Position numbers and translations under genes: made by a program
Notes under the pieces: generated by a model
Told to the model about the DNA's origin: nothing
The model's input: the letters and a program-made list of their open reading frames with translations, nothing else
Databases searched by the model: none
Shown: in pieces, positions 7,429 through 15,529 of the stretch
Layout of the letters: the number at the start of each line of letters is the position of its first letter
How positions within the stretch are numbered: position 1 is the first letter of the stretch
Source: Sphingobacteriales bacterium
Lineage (GTDB): Bacteria > Bacteroidota > Bacteroidia > Chitinophagales > Chitinophagaceae
Direction of reading: 5' to 3'
Assembly: GCA_026391525.1 (NCBI GenBank)
Contig: JAPLEF010000060.1
Location: 1-35,717 of the forward strand
Length of the DNA: 35,717 bases

Positions 7429-10400
7429 ATGAAAAAAACTTTACTCCTAACGGTATTGTGTGCGTTTATTGTATCCATCGGTTTTTCACAGTCAGACAGA
7501 TTTTGGTCTGCTAACTCTGAAAATCCTAAGAACATGCAAACAGACAAAGCTGTTGCTCGTCAAACATTCCCTAAAACATTCAAGTTATTCAATTTGAATA
7601 TTGCCCGTTTACGGGATGAACTCAATCTGGTTACAAACAACCGTGTCAGGCATACTACAGTTATTACCTTGCCAAATGTGGCCGGAGAACTGGAAGAATT
7701 TGAAGTGGTTGAAGCTTCAAACTTCGTACCTGAACTGCAAGCCAGGTTTCCTGAAATCAGGGCCTTTTCCGGAAGAGGAAAAACCGATAAGGCAGCAACC
7801 GTTAAATTAAGTATTTCTCCTCAGGGTATTCAAACTATGGTATTCCGTCATGGCAGGGAGAATGAATTCATGGAACCCTATTCACAAGATCATAATGTTT
7901 ATGCAGTTTATGTGTCACAACGTGATAAAGGAAGCTTACCATGGACCTGCAGCACTCAGGATCAGCAAATTTTTTCCGGTATCAATGCGCAAATTGCCAA
8001 TACCGGTCGTCCATTAAGCAATGCAGGTGAATTGAAAACCATGCGTCTTGCTCAATCTTGCAATGGTGAATATTCAAACTATTTTGGTGCTTTTAACAGC
8101 ACTCAAGTAGCACTGGTACTGGCTGCTTACAATGCAACCCTTACCCGTTGCAATGGCGTTTATGAAGAAGATCTGGCGCTTCACTTAAACCTGATTGCAA
8201 ACACAGATCTGGTAATTTATTATAACCCTGCAACAGATCCTTACACCACTTTAGCTAACTGGAACGCTCAGTTGCAATCCACTTTAAATACGGTTATTGG
8301 TGCTGCCAATTACGATATTGGCCATATGTTTGGCGCTTCCGGTGGTGGTGGAAATGCAGGATGTATCGGTTGTGTTTGTGGAGCACAGAAAGGAAGTGGC
8401 ATTACTTCCCCTGCTGATGGCATCCCTCAGGGAGATAATTTCGATATCGATTATGTTGCTCATGAAGTGGGCCACCAGTTAGGTGCTAACCACACCTTCT
8501 CGATGAATAATGAAAATTCGGGTGTAAACAAAGAAGTGGGTTCTGGCATCACTATCATGGGTTATGCCGGTATTACCAACCAGGATGTTGCACCTCATTC
8601 CATTGATATTTTTCATGAAGCTTCTATTCAACAAATACAGAATAATCTGGCAACAAAGGCTTGTCCTATTACCACCAATATTACAGCCGTAAATGCAACT
8701 CCTGTTGTTGCACCGGTTGCGAATTATACTATTCCAATCAGCACCCCATTCGCATTAACGGGTTCGGCTACTGATGCCAATGCTGGTGATGTACTCACTT
8801 ATTGTTGGGAACAGGATGATAATGGTAGTGCAGCCACAACAGGTAATGCCAGTGTGGCTAGTCCGGGTAAATCAACAGGACCAAACTGGTTAACGTTTAA
8901 CTCAAGCACTAACCCGGTAAGAACCTGCCCTATATTACCTACCATTCTTGCGGGCAATTTCATCACCCCTACTTTACCGGGTGGAGATCCGATTGCTAAT
9001 ATTGAGGCTTTGAGTTCGGTTGGGCGGAACCTTAAATTCAGGCTGACTGTTCGCGATAATTCGCCATATAGTTCTACTGCTCCGGTAAAAGTTGGACAAA
9101 CCGCTTTTACTGACATGACTGTAACGGTTACGAATACTTCCGGTCCTTTTGGAGTTTCTCAGCCTAATACAGCAGTTTCCTGGCAGGCATTAACAACTCA
9201 AACCGTAACCTGGACGGTAGCCAACACTACTAATGCACCTGTGAGTTGTTCTAATGTGAATATCCTTTTATCTACAGATGGTGGATTCACCTTCCCGGTA
9301 ACATTGGTTGCCAATACTGCAAACGATGGTACAGAAGATGTGATTATTCCTAATTCACCAACAACTACAGCACGCATTAAAGTAGAGTCGGTAGGCAATA
9401 TCTTCTTTGACATTTGTAATGCTAATTTTACTATACTTACTCCTCCAACAGGATTTACTTTTGACAGTCCTGCTGCTGCCAATCTCACTTGTGCCGGTGC
9501 TCCATCAGCCGCTATCACTTTAGGCACTGCAGCACAGGGTGGATTTTCAACACCTATCAATCTTACTTCAGCGGGTAACCCTGCAGGAACTACGGTAAGC
9601 TTTGCTCCAAACCCACTAACACCCGGAAGCAGCACTGTAGTAACCTTAAATAATACGAATACCCTTGCACCAGGCAACTATGATATTACGATAACCGGTA
9701 CTGCCGGAACGAGTGTACAAACCAGAATACTTTCCTTCATCGTTGCACCAGGAACACCTCCCTCTATTACAGCACAACCAGCTGATGTTGCTGTTTGTGC
9801 GGGAGCAAATGCAGTATTCAGTGTTACTTCACCATCAGGCTCTGTTACTTATCAATGGCAAGTGAGCACAGATGGTGGCATAACCTATACCAATATTGCG
9901 GGTGCAGTTGCATCAACCTATACAGTAACACCAACACTTGCTGAAAATGGCTATCGCTATAAAGTAATTGTATCTGCACAATGCGGATCAACTACATCAA
10001 ATGCCGCTTTACTTTCCGTGAATGCCTCACCTGCAATCAGCACACAACCTGCAAGTGCTACAGTTTGTGCGGGTAGCAGCAATACTTTCAGTGTTACCGG
10101 AACAGGTGGTGGCCTTACCTATCAATGGCAGGAAAGCACTAATGGTGGTACAACCTTTACAAACATTGCTGGTGCAACAAGTGCTACTTACGTACTTTCT
10201 GGTATAACTATCGCACAAAACAATAATCAATATCAGGTATTGATCAATGGCTCTTGCCCTGGTACCGCAACTTCTACAGCAGCGATCCTTACTGTTGGTA
10301 ATGCACCAAATATTACTGCACAACCTACAGATATTGTTGCTTGTAATGGCACTAGTGCCAGTTTCTCTGCCACAGCAAGCGGATCTAATTTAAGTTACCA

Positions 10401-11910
10401 GTGGCAGGTAAGTACAGATGGTGGTTTAACATATACCAACATAACCGGTGCAACAAATGCTACTTATGTAGTAACAGCAGATAACAGTTTAAATGGTTAT
10501 CTGTATAAAGTAATCATTACAAGTGCTTCATGCGCTACACCATCAACATCAAATGCTGCATTGCTAACTGTAAATGCCTTACCGGCAATTACTGCACAGC
10601 CTTCAAGTGCCACTTTATGTGCCGGAAGTAATGTTACTTTCTCTTCTGCTGCAACAGGTACAGGTATCAGTTACCAATGGCAATTAAGTACGAATGGAGG
10701 GGTTAGTTTCTCTCCTATCCCAGGGGCTACCAACCCTTCATATACTATTGTTGGAGCAACTGCTTCTCAATTCGGTTATCAGTATCAGGTTGTGGTTAAT
10801 GGTGTTTGTGCTCCGGCTGCAACTTCGTCTATTGCAACGCTTAACGTAATCAGTCCGGTTACAGTTACTTCCCAGCCTGCTGCTGCAGCAGTATGTGATG
10901 GAAGTAATACTACACTATCAGTTGCGGGCAGCGGTAGCGGTGTGTTGTATCAATGGCAGGTAAGCACAAACGGTGGTGCCAGCTATAGCAATATCGCCGG
11001 TGCTACAAATGCAACCTTGAACTTGAATGCCCTTACAACTGCTGCTAATGGTAACCTTTATCAGGTATTGCTTTCAAACAGTACTTGTACAAGTCCAACC
11101 ACTTCAAATACAGCCTTGCTCACAGTTAATGCACTTCCGAATGTAACCAGCGTTGCTTCAGAAACTAACGTTTGTACTGGCACACCGGTAACATTGACAG
11201 CTTCAGGTGCTACTACTTATAGTTGGGTACCAACCGGATTAACAGGATCAACTATCGTTGTTAACCCAACGGTTAATCCTGCTACTCCTTCATTACCCAA
11301 TACGATCACCTATGTTGTTACCGGTACAGATGGTAATGGTTGTGTAAACACCGACAATATCGCTGTTACCGCTAACCCGCTCCCTGTGGTAACTTTAACT
11401 GCCAATCCAAATATTGCGCTGTTACCTGGCCGCACGGTAACTTTAAGGGCAAGTGTTACTCCTTCAACCGGATTTACTTTTGTATGGAGGAAAAACGGAG
11501 TGATCATTCCGAATACTTCCGACAGTCTTGTAGTTACTGTTCAGGATGTTGGAGCATACACCGTTGAAGCTGCTGATGCAAACGGATTCTGCAACCGTAC
11601 TTCTGCAGAATTACTGGTTAGGGATTCTATTACCCCAACTGTTTTCCTATGGCCTAATCCAAACAATGGTAATTTCACCGTTTCTTATTACAACTACATC
11701 AGAAACGGCAATCAGATAAAAGAAAACAATATCACGATTTTCGACAGTCGTGGTGCAAGGATTTACAGTAAAACTTACAATGTAAACCAAGGTTATAATC
11801 TGATGGAAGTAAGGCTTAAAGGCCGTATCGCTAATGGAACCTATTTTGTGGTTTTACGCGACGGATATGGTAACAAGATTGCCTCTGCAGGATTTGTAGT
11901 ACATCAATAA
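7429..11910 (+). CDS. Secreted reprolysin-like metalloprotease with Ig-like repeats and T9SS sorting domain
   Basis: From the ATG at 7429 the protein is 1493 residues and starts with a clean signal peptide (MKKTLLLTVLCAFIVSIGFSQ). An upstream frame adds 29 codons without a signal, so this start is preferred. Residues about 200-420 form a metzincin zinc-protease domain: HEVGHQLGANH at 345-355 supplies three zinc ligands and Glu346, and TIMGYAG (Met377) is the Met-turn. A beta-rich region follows, then five tandem Ig-like repeats of 90-93 residues (about 780-1238), a degenerate sixth and another Ig-like domain, then a T9SS type A sorting domain from about 1404 (FLWPNPNNGNFTVSYYN). It should be exported through T9SS to the surface or medium. 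The substrate is unknown. Confidence 0.9.
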   Translation: MKKTLLLTVLCAFIVSIGFSQSDRFWSANSENPKNMQTDKAVARQTFPKTFKLFNLNIARLRDELNLVTNNRVRHTTVITLPNVAGELEEFEVVEASNFVPELQARFPEIRAFSGRGKTDKAATVKLSISPQGIQTMVFRHGRENEFMEPYSQDHNVYAVYVSQRDKGSLPWTCSTQDQQIFSGINAQIANTGRPLSNAGELKTMRLAQSCNGEYSNYFGAFNSTQVALVLAAYNATLTRCNGVYEEDLALHLNLIANTDLVIYYNPATDPYTTLANWNAQLQSTLNTVIGAANYDIGHMFGASGGGGNAGCIGCVCGAQKGSGITSPADGIPQGDNFDIDYVAHEVGHQLGANHTFSMNNENSGVNKEVGSGITIMGYAGITNQDVAPHSIDIFHEASIQQIQNNLATKACPITTNITAVNATPVVAPVANYTIPISTPFALTGSATDANAGDVLTYCWEQDDNGSAATTGNASVASPGKSTGPNWLTFNSSTNPVRTCPILPTILAGNFITPTLPGGDPIANIEALSSVGRNLKFRLTVRDNSPYSSTAPVKVGQTAFTDMTVTVTNTSGPFGVSQPNTAVSWQALTTQTVTWTVANTTNAPVSCSNVNILLSTDGGFTFPVTLVANTANDGTEDVIIPNSPTTTARIKVESVGNIFFDICNANFTILTPPTGFTFDSPAAANLTCAGAPSAAITLGTAAQGGFSTPINLTSAGNPAGTTVSFAPNPLTPGSSTVVTLNNTNTLAPGNYDITITGTAGTSVQTRILSFIVAPGTPPSITAQPADVAVCAGANAVFSVTSPSGSVTYQWQVSTDGGITYTNIAGAVASTYTVTPTLAENGYRYKVIVSAQCGSTTSNAALLSVNASPAISTQPASATVCAGSSNTFSVTGTGGGLTYQWQESTNGGTTFTNIAGATSATYVLSGITIAQNNNQYQVLINGSCPGTATSTAAILTVGNAPNITAQPTDIVACNGTSASFSATASGSNLSYQWQVSTDGGLTYTNITGATNATYVVTADNSLNGYLYKVIITSASCATPSTSNAALLTVNALPAITAQPSSATLCAGSNVTFSSAATGTGISYQWQLSTNGGVSFSPIPGATNPSYTIVGATASQFGYQYQVVVNGVCAPAATSSIATLNVISPVTVTSQPAAAAVCDGSNTTLSVAGSGSGVLYQWQVSTNGGASYSNIAGATNATLNLNALTTAANGNLYQVLLSNSTCTSPTTSNTALLTVNALPNVTSVASETNVCTGTPVTLTASGATTYSWVPTGLTGSTIVVNPTVNPATPSLPNTITYVVTGTDGNGCVNTDNIAVTANPLPVVTLTANPNIALLPGRTVTLRASVTPSTGFTFVWRKNGVIIPNTSDSLVVTVQDVGAYTVEAADANGFCNRTSAELLVRDSITPTVFLWPNPNNGNFTVSYYNYIRNGNQIKENNITIFDSRGARIYSKTYNVNQGYNLMEVRLKGRIANGTYFVVLRDGYGNKIASAGFVVHQ
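9766..11142 (+). repeat. Five tandem Ig-like repeat units inside the protease gene
   Basis: Units start at 9766, 10036, 10312, 10588 and 10864, with lengths 90, 92, 92, 92 and 93 codons. Each carries [IV]T.QP near the start, a Cys at about position 12, YQWQ[VLE]STNGG in the middle, an I.GAT..[TS]Y segment, a second Cys after [YL].V....., and an ALLTVNA-like end. Spacing of two Cys and a Trp matches an Ig/PKD-like sandwich. The DNA copies have diverged, so recent slippage is not evident. Confidence 0.85.
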
Positions 11911-11927
11911 TACGATCATTTCATTTG

Positions 11928-11960
11928 AAAATCCCTACAGTCATGTGGGGATTTTTTTTA
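11928..11960 (+). terminator. Intrinsic terminator after the secreted protease gene
   Basis: AAAATCCCTAC (11928-11938) pairs with GTGGGGATTTT (11945-11955) across a six-base loop AGTCAT, giving an 11-base-pair stem with one T-G wobble, and the T-run continues past the stem. It begins 17 bases after the stop codon. The symmetric A/T flanks mean it could also work weakly in reverse. Confidence 0.85.
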
Positions 11961-12003
11961 TTTATAACTCTGCAGGCTTTTCAATTTCACCGCTGCAAAA
12001 CAA

Positions 12004-13389
12004 ATGGCTACCTTTAAGAAGATGAATGCTTCAGTTTCACAAAAACGGTTCCCTGAAAAAACCGGATGGAAAGAACAACTATTTTCACCAGTTAGTAATA
12101 CCAATCTGGTTCTTTTCAGGATCATGTTCGGATTTCTGCTCGCCTGCCACTGCTTTTCACAAATACTAAACGGAACAGTAAAAAGCATATTTATTGAACC
12201 TCCTTTCACCTTCAATTTCATCGGGTTCGATTTTCTTCAACCCCTCCCAGGCAATGGTATGTATTATTATTTTACATTGATGGGTATCCTTGCATTGATG
12301 ATCATGACGGGAACATGGTACAAGATCAGCATGTTTTTGTTTGCCCTGATGTGGACTGCGGTATATCTGATGCAGAAATCCAATTATAACAATCATTATT
12401 ACCTTATGGTGTTGTTAAGTTGGATCATGCTTTTTCTACCAGCACATCAACGGCTTTCAGTGGATTCAATACGAAATAAATCGAACCGTAAAACATCCTG
12501 CCCCCGATGGGTTTATGGGTTGATGATTGCACAACTCTTTATAGTTTATACTTATGCCGGACTAGGCAAATTGAATATGGATTGGCTATCTGGCAGGTTC
12601 ATATCTATCCGATTTTCGAAACTGGCCATGCATAATATGCTCGGGATAATTTATGGTAACAGTGTTTTTCAGACTCTTGTCGCCTACAGCGGTTTGCTTT
12701 TCGATTTGCTGATTGTTCCATTGATGTGTTTCAAAAAAACAAGGCGGTTTGCATTCATTGCAGCAGTGATATTCCATCTCTTCAATTCCTATACATTCAG
12801 GATCGGCATTTTCCCTTATTTGTCGATAGCAATGCTGATATTCTTTTTCAAACCAATAAGGCTAAGATGGATAAGCGAAACTGAATTGTTATATGATCGA
12901 GGAAATAAAGTAAGCTCAAACCTTGAAAGTTTTATCATGTATGCCTTACTGTTATATCTCGTTATCCAGATATGGCTGCCTTTGAGAAGTCATTTATTTC
13001 AGGGTAATGTTTTTTGGACTGAAGAAGGATACCGGATGAGCTGGAGAATGATGCTGAGAACAAAATCGGGATCGGTTTTGTTCAGGGTGAAAGATGCTGC
13101 ATCTGGAAAGGAATGGCAGATCGACCCTTCGATGCATTTCAAACCAGTTCACCTGATGTGGCTTTCCGGGTCGCCTGATATCATCTGGCAATATGCCCAA
13201 CGGATCAAAAAAGCGTATAAGCGTAAAGGCTATCCTGATGTGGAAGTGTATGCCATCGGTAAGGTAAGTATGAACCGTTACCAAGCCCAGCCTCTCATAG
13301 ATCCCAACTGTAATCTGGCCGCAGAAAGATGGCAACTGTTCGGGCACAGCAAATGGATATTGCCTTTCATCGCAAAAGAAAAAGAATAA
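12004..13389 (+). CDS. Vitamin K-dependent gamma-carboxylase-like membrane protein (HTTM domain)
   Basis: This 461-residue multi-pass protein resembles the HTTM/vitamin K-dependent gamma-glutamyl carboxylase family. The segment SNYNNHYYL (His131) matches the NNH..L site of the human enzyme, LSVDS follows, and YAGLGKLNMDWL at 184-195 matches its AGIKKLDADW site, where the second lysine is the catalytic base; the equivalent here is Lys189. After the membrane part, GYRMSWRMM near 343 and the following beta-rich segment also resemble the eukaryotic enzyme's C-terminal region, so this is more than the membrane domain. Bacterial members are of uncertain function and the substrate is unknown. The gene follows the protease terminator, so it is probably transcribed independently. 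Confidence 0.8.
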   Translation: MATFKKMNASVSQKRFPEKTGWKEQLFSPVSNTNLVLFRIMFGFLLACHCFSQILNGTVKSIFIEPPFTFNFIGFDFLQPLPGNGMYYYFTLMGILALMIMTGTWYKISMFLFALMWTAVYLMQKSNYNNHYYLMVLLSWIMLFLPAHQRLSVDSIRNKSNRKTSCPRWVYGLMIAQLFIVYTYAGLGKLNMDWLSGRFISIRFSKLAMHNMLGIIYGNSVFQTLVAYSGLLFDLLIVPLMCFKKTRRFAFIAAVIFHLFNSYTFRIGIFPYLSIAMLIFFFKPIRLRWISETELLYDRGNKVSSNLESFIMYALLLYLVIQIWLPLRSHLFQGNVFWTEEGYRMSWRMMLRTKSGSVLFRVKDAASGKEWQIDPSMHFKPVHLMWLSGSPDIIWQYAQRIKKAYKRKGYPDVEVYAIGKVSMNRYQAQPLIDPNCNLAAERWQLFGHSKWILPFIAKEKE

Positions 13390-13419
13390 ATCCTTCACCA
13401 AAATTCCGTACTTAAATCA

Positions 13420-14706
13420 TCAGAATTTTAGAAAACGCTCTGAACAATTACGTTCCAGCATTTCACGGTCGTCGGGATGTGCAATGTTGATAAGGGCTTT
13501 TGCCCTTTGACGCAGATTCTTACCAAACAGATAGGCAACGCCGTATTCTGTCACTACATAGTGCATATGTGCTCTTGTGGTAACTACGCCTGCACCCGGC
13601 TTCAGGGTGGGTACAAGCCTTGCTATGCCCTTTGCCGTTCGGGATGGAATGGCAATTATGGGTTTACCTCCTGTGCTGAGTGCAGCCCCACGCATGAAAT
13701 CCATTTGCCCCCCTACTCCCGAAAACTGATAAACGCCTATTGAATCGGCACCAACCTGCCCGGTAAGATCAACTTCAATTGCACTGTTGATAGAAACCAT
13801 ACGATCGTTTCTTCTGATCACATGAGGATCGTTCACATAATCTACATCCAGAAACGCGAATGCCGGATTATCATTTACATAATCATATAATTTCTTAGTT
13901 CCTAATGCAAAAGAAGAGACGGTTTTATTCGGGTGGATTTTTTTATACTTATTGTTGACCACATCATTTTCAACGAGGTTGATGATGCCATCCGAGCACA
14001 TTTCGGTATGTACACCAAGGTCTTTGTGATTGGTAAGGCAACTCAGTACTGCATCGGGAATGGCACCGATGCCCATTTGAAGGGTGCTTCGGTCTTCAAT
14101 CATTTCAGCAATGTAAGCTCCGATACGACGTTCATTATCCCCTACTTTTTCTCCGAAAAGCGCTTCATGCAGCGGTTCATCGGCATATACCATAGCATTG
14201 AACCGGCTTGCGTGAATCATTCCATCGCCATGCGTGCGTGGCACTTGCGGGTTCACTTGTGCGATCAGGATACGGGCTGTGTTCACAGCACTTCTGGCTA
14301 CATCCACCGACACGCCCAGTGAACAATAGCCATGCTGATCGGGTTCTGAAACCTGCACGATAGCCACATCAATTGCAAAAAAATCTTTTCGGAATAATTC
14401 AGGAATTTCACTGAGGAAAACAGGCACATAATCGGCATGACCGTTTTTAACTGCTTCTCTGATACTGGCTGATACAAAAAGCGAATTGATTTTGAAATGC
14501 TCCCGAAATTCCGGACCGTCAATATGAAAATCGCCATAAACACTAATAGAAACCACTTCCACATTTTGAAGGCGGTAGGCTTCCTGAGCAAGATGTTTCA
14601 AAAGGAAAGTTGGCGTTTGTGCACTGCCGTGAACATAAATGCGCTGGTTCGACTCGATAAGAGAGAGCGCTTCTTTCGGACTAACATATTTTATTGGAGT
14701 AAACAT
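13420..14706 (-). CDS. Acetyl-CoA hydrolase/transferase family protein (4-hydroxybutyrate or acetate CoA-transferase-like)
   Basis: With the ATG at 14706 the protein is 428 residues, a normal size for the family that swaps CoA between a carboxylate and an acyl-CoA. Visible features are VSEPDQHGYCSLGVSVD in the first half, GIGAIPDAV at 213-221, the active-site region INSAIEVDLTGQVG with the likely catalytic Glu311, and the glycine-rich FSGVGGQMDF that helps hold the CoA. TEYGVAYLFGKNLR lies near the end. An open frame reaches a TTG at 14727, but ATG sits well after a good -7 box. The substrate pair cannot be told by sequence alone. Confidence 0.87.
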   Translation of the reverse strand: MFTPIKYVSPKEALSLIESNQRIYVHGSAQTPTFLLKHLAQEAYRLQNVEVVSISVYGDFHIDGPEFREHFKINSLFVSASIREAVKNGHADYVPVFLSEIPELFRKDFFAIDVAIVQVSEPDQHGYCSLGVSVDVARSAVNTARILIAQVNPQVPRTHGDGMIHASRFNAMVYADEPLHEALFGEKVGDNERRIGAYIAEMIEDRSTLQMGIGAIPDAVLSCLTNHKDLGVHTEMCSDGIINLVENDVVNNKYKKIHPNKTVSSFALGTKKLYDYVNDNPAFAFLDVDYVNDPHVIRRNDRMVSINSAIEVDLTGQVGADSIGVYQFSGVGGQMDFMRGAALSTGGKPIIAIPSRTAKGIARLVPTLKPGAGVVTTRAHMHYVVTEYGVAYLFGKNLRQRAKALINIAHPDDREMLERNCSERFLKF

Positions 14707-14724
14707 GATAATTTTATTGTATGG

Positions 14725-14732
14725 CAAAGATA
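14725..14732 (-). promoter_or_regulatory. -7 promoter box for the CoA-transferase gene
   Basis: The minus strand reads TATCTTTG, an exact TAnnTTTG match, ending 18 bases before the ATG at 14706. It overlaps the alternative TTG start at 14727, which argues for the ATG. A -33 TTG is not obvious. Confidence 0.5.
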
Positions 14733-14809
14733 GAAGATGAAAAAACTTTAGATGCCTGATATGTTTGGGAAAACCAGGTGATTCTTATCAGGAACATTCC
14801 ATATCAGAT

Positions 14810-14837
14810 AAAAAAATTGGCCCCAAAAGGAGCCAAT
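14810..14837 (-). terminator. Intrinsic terminator of the tRNA-Leu transcript
   Basis: On the minus strand ATTGGCTCC (14837-14829) pairs with GGGGCCAAT (14824-14816) across a TTTT loop, with one U-G wobble, and a run of T residues follows to 14810. The wobble becomes an A-C mismatch on the plus strand, which also lacks a T-run, so the minus orientation is clear. It lies 8 bases beyond the mature tRNA. Confidence 0.9.
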
Positions 14838-14845
14838 ATGTGTTG

Positions 14846-14929
14846 TGCCCAGAACAGGAATCGAACCTGCACATCCTTGCGAACGGCAGATTTTGAGTCT
14901 GCTGCGTCTACCAATTCCGCCATCTGGGC
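14846..14929 (-). tRNA. tRNA-Leu (anticodon CAA)
   Basis: The 84-base class II tRNA has acceptor stem GCCCAGA/TCTGGGC, discriminator A at 14846, and D-arm sequence with AATTGGTAGAC. The anticodon stem is GCAGA/TCTGC around the loop CTCAAAA, giving CAA, which reads UUG. The variable arm is long, followed by a T-arm with GGTTCGATTCC. CCA is not encoded (CAA follows). It lies 49 bases after hscB and is followed by its own terminator, so it may be processed from an hscB read-through transcript. Confidence 0.96.
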
Positions 14930-14978
14930 TAATAGAAAGATGGTAAAACTGTTACCATTAACGGGCTGCAATATTACA

Positions 14979-15467
14979 TCAATCGCCTAACCTTTCCAAA
15001 ATACGATTTAAATATTTTTTCTCGAAATAGTACTGTTTGAGTGGCTCCCACTGTGTTACCGTGCCATCATCGATATAGTCGCTTCGGTAAATGGCTGTTT
15101 TTTCCTTCAGAGAATCCTGGAGTGCTGTAATTTTTTGGCGAAGCATTCCCTCCTCTTCTGTTAACAAAGCTTCGTTCAATTCCATCATTTCCATTAAAAA
15201 ATCGGGAGATAAAGTTTGTTTATCCTCGCCATCGATCAGGCCTTTCGATTTCAAAAAATAACCTATAGTAAGGTCTTCATCCTGTAAGATCCGGAATGCC
15301 TCATTCACTGCTGCCGACTGCTTTAATGCTTCCTCTTTCTCATCTTCAGTTGCCTGTGTAAAAAAATCAGGATGATGCTGTTTTTGCAATTCAAAATAAG
15401 TTCTGGCCAAACCGGCCCTATCAATGAATGCTGAAGCGGGTAGCCCGAACAGTGAAAAGTAATCCAT
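14979..15467 (-). CDS. hscB: Fe-S cluster assembly co-chaperone HscB
   Basis: The 162-residue protein is a J-domain co-chaperone that recruits the Hsp70 HscA to the scaffold IscU during iron-sulfur cluster transfer. The N-terminal J-domain begins YFSLFGLP and has the HPD triad at 32-34, with NEAFRILQDEDLTIGYFL after it. The C-terminal part is the helical HSCB oligomerisation domain (DFLMEMMELNEAL). No hscA or iscU lies nearby. The gene has a -7 box only four bases before its ATG. Confidence 0.9.
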   Translation of the reverse strand: MDYFSLFGLPASAFIDRAGLARTYFELQKQHHPDFFTQATEDEKEEALKQSAAVNEAFRILQDEDLTIGYFLKSKGLIDGEDKQTLSPDFLMEMMELNEALLTEEEGMLRQKITALQDSLKEKTAIYRSDYIDDGTVTQWEPLKQYYFEKKYLNRILERLGD

Positions 15468-15471
15468 CCCG

Positions 15472-15479
15472 CAAAGGTA
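15472..15479 (-). promoter_or_regulatory. -7 promoter box abutting the hscB start codon
   Basis: The minus strand reads TACCTTTG, an exact consensus match, followed by CGGG and the hscB ATG at 15467. A start site at the normal distance would give a leaderless or nearly leaderless message. Confidence 0.55.
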
Positions 15480-15529
15480 GTAGGGGCAATACTAAATATA
15501 AAATGTAAATTGCCGCCGAATTAGTTTTT

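Noticed and set aside
9198-9677. 159-codon minus-strand frame inside the metalloprotease gene
   Set aside because: Low-complexity Val/Ala-rich shadow of the repetitive beta-domain coding sequence.
9766-11142. Ig-repeat DNA as a CRISPR-like or minisatellite array
   Set aside because: Copies are about 276 bases, in frame, divergent at the DNA level, and encode a consistent protein domain.
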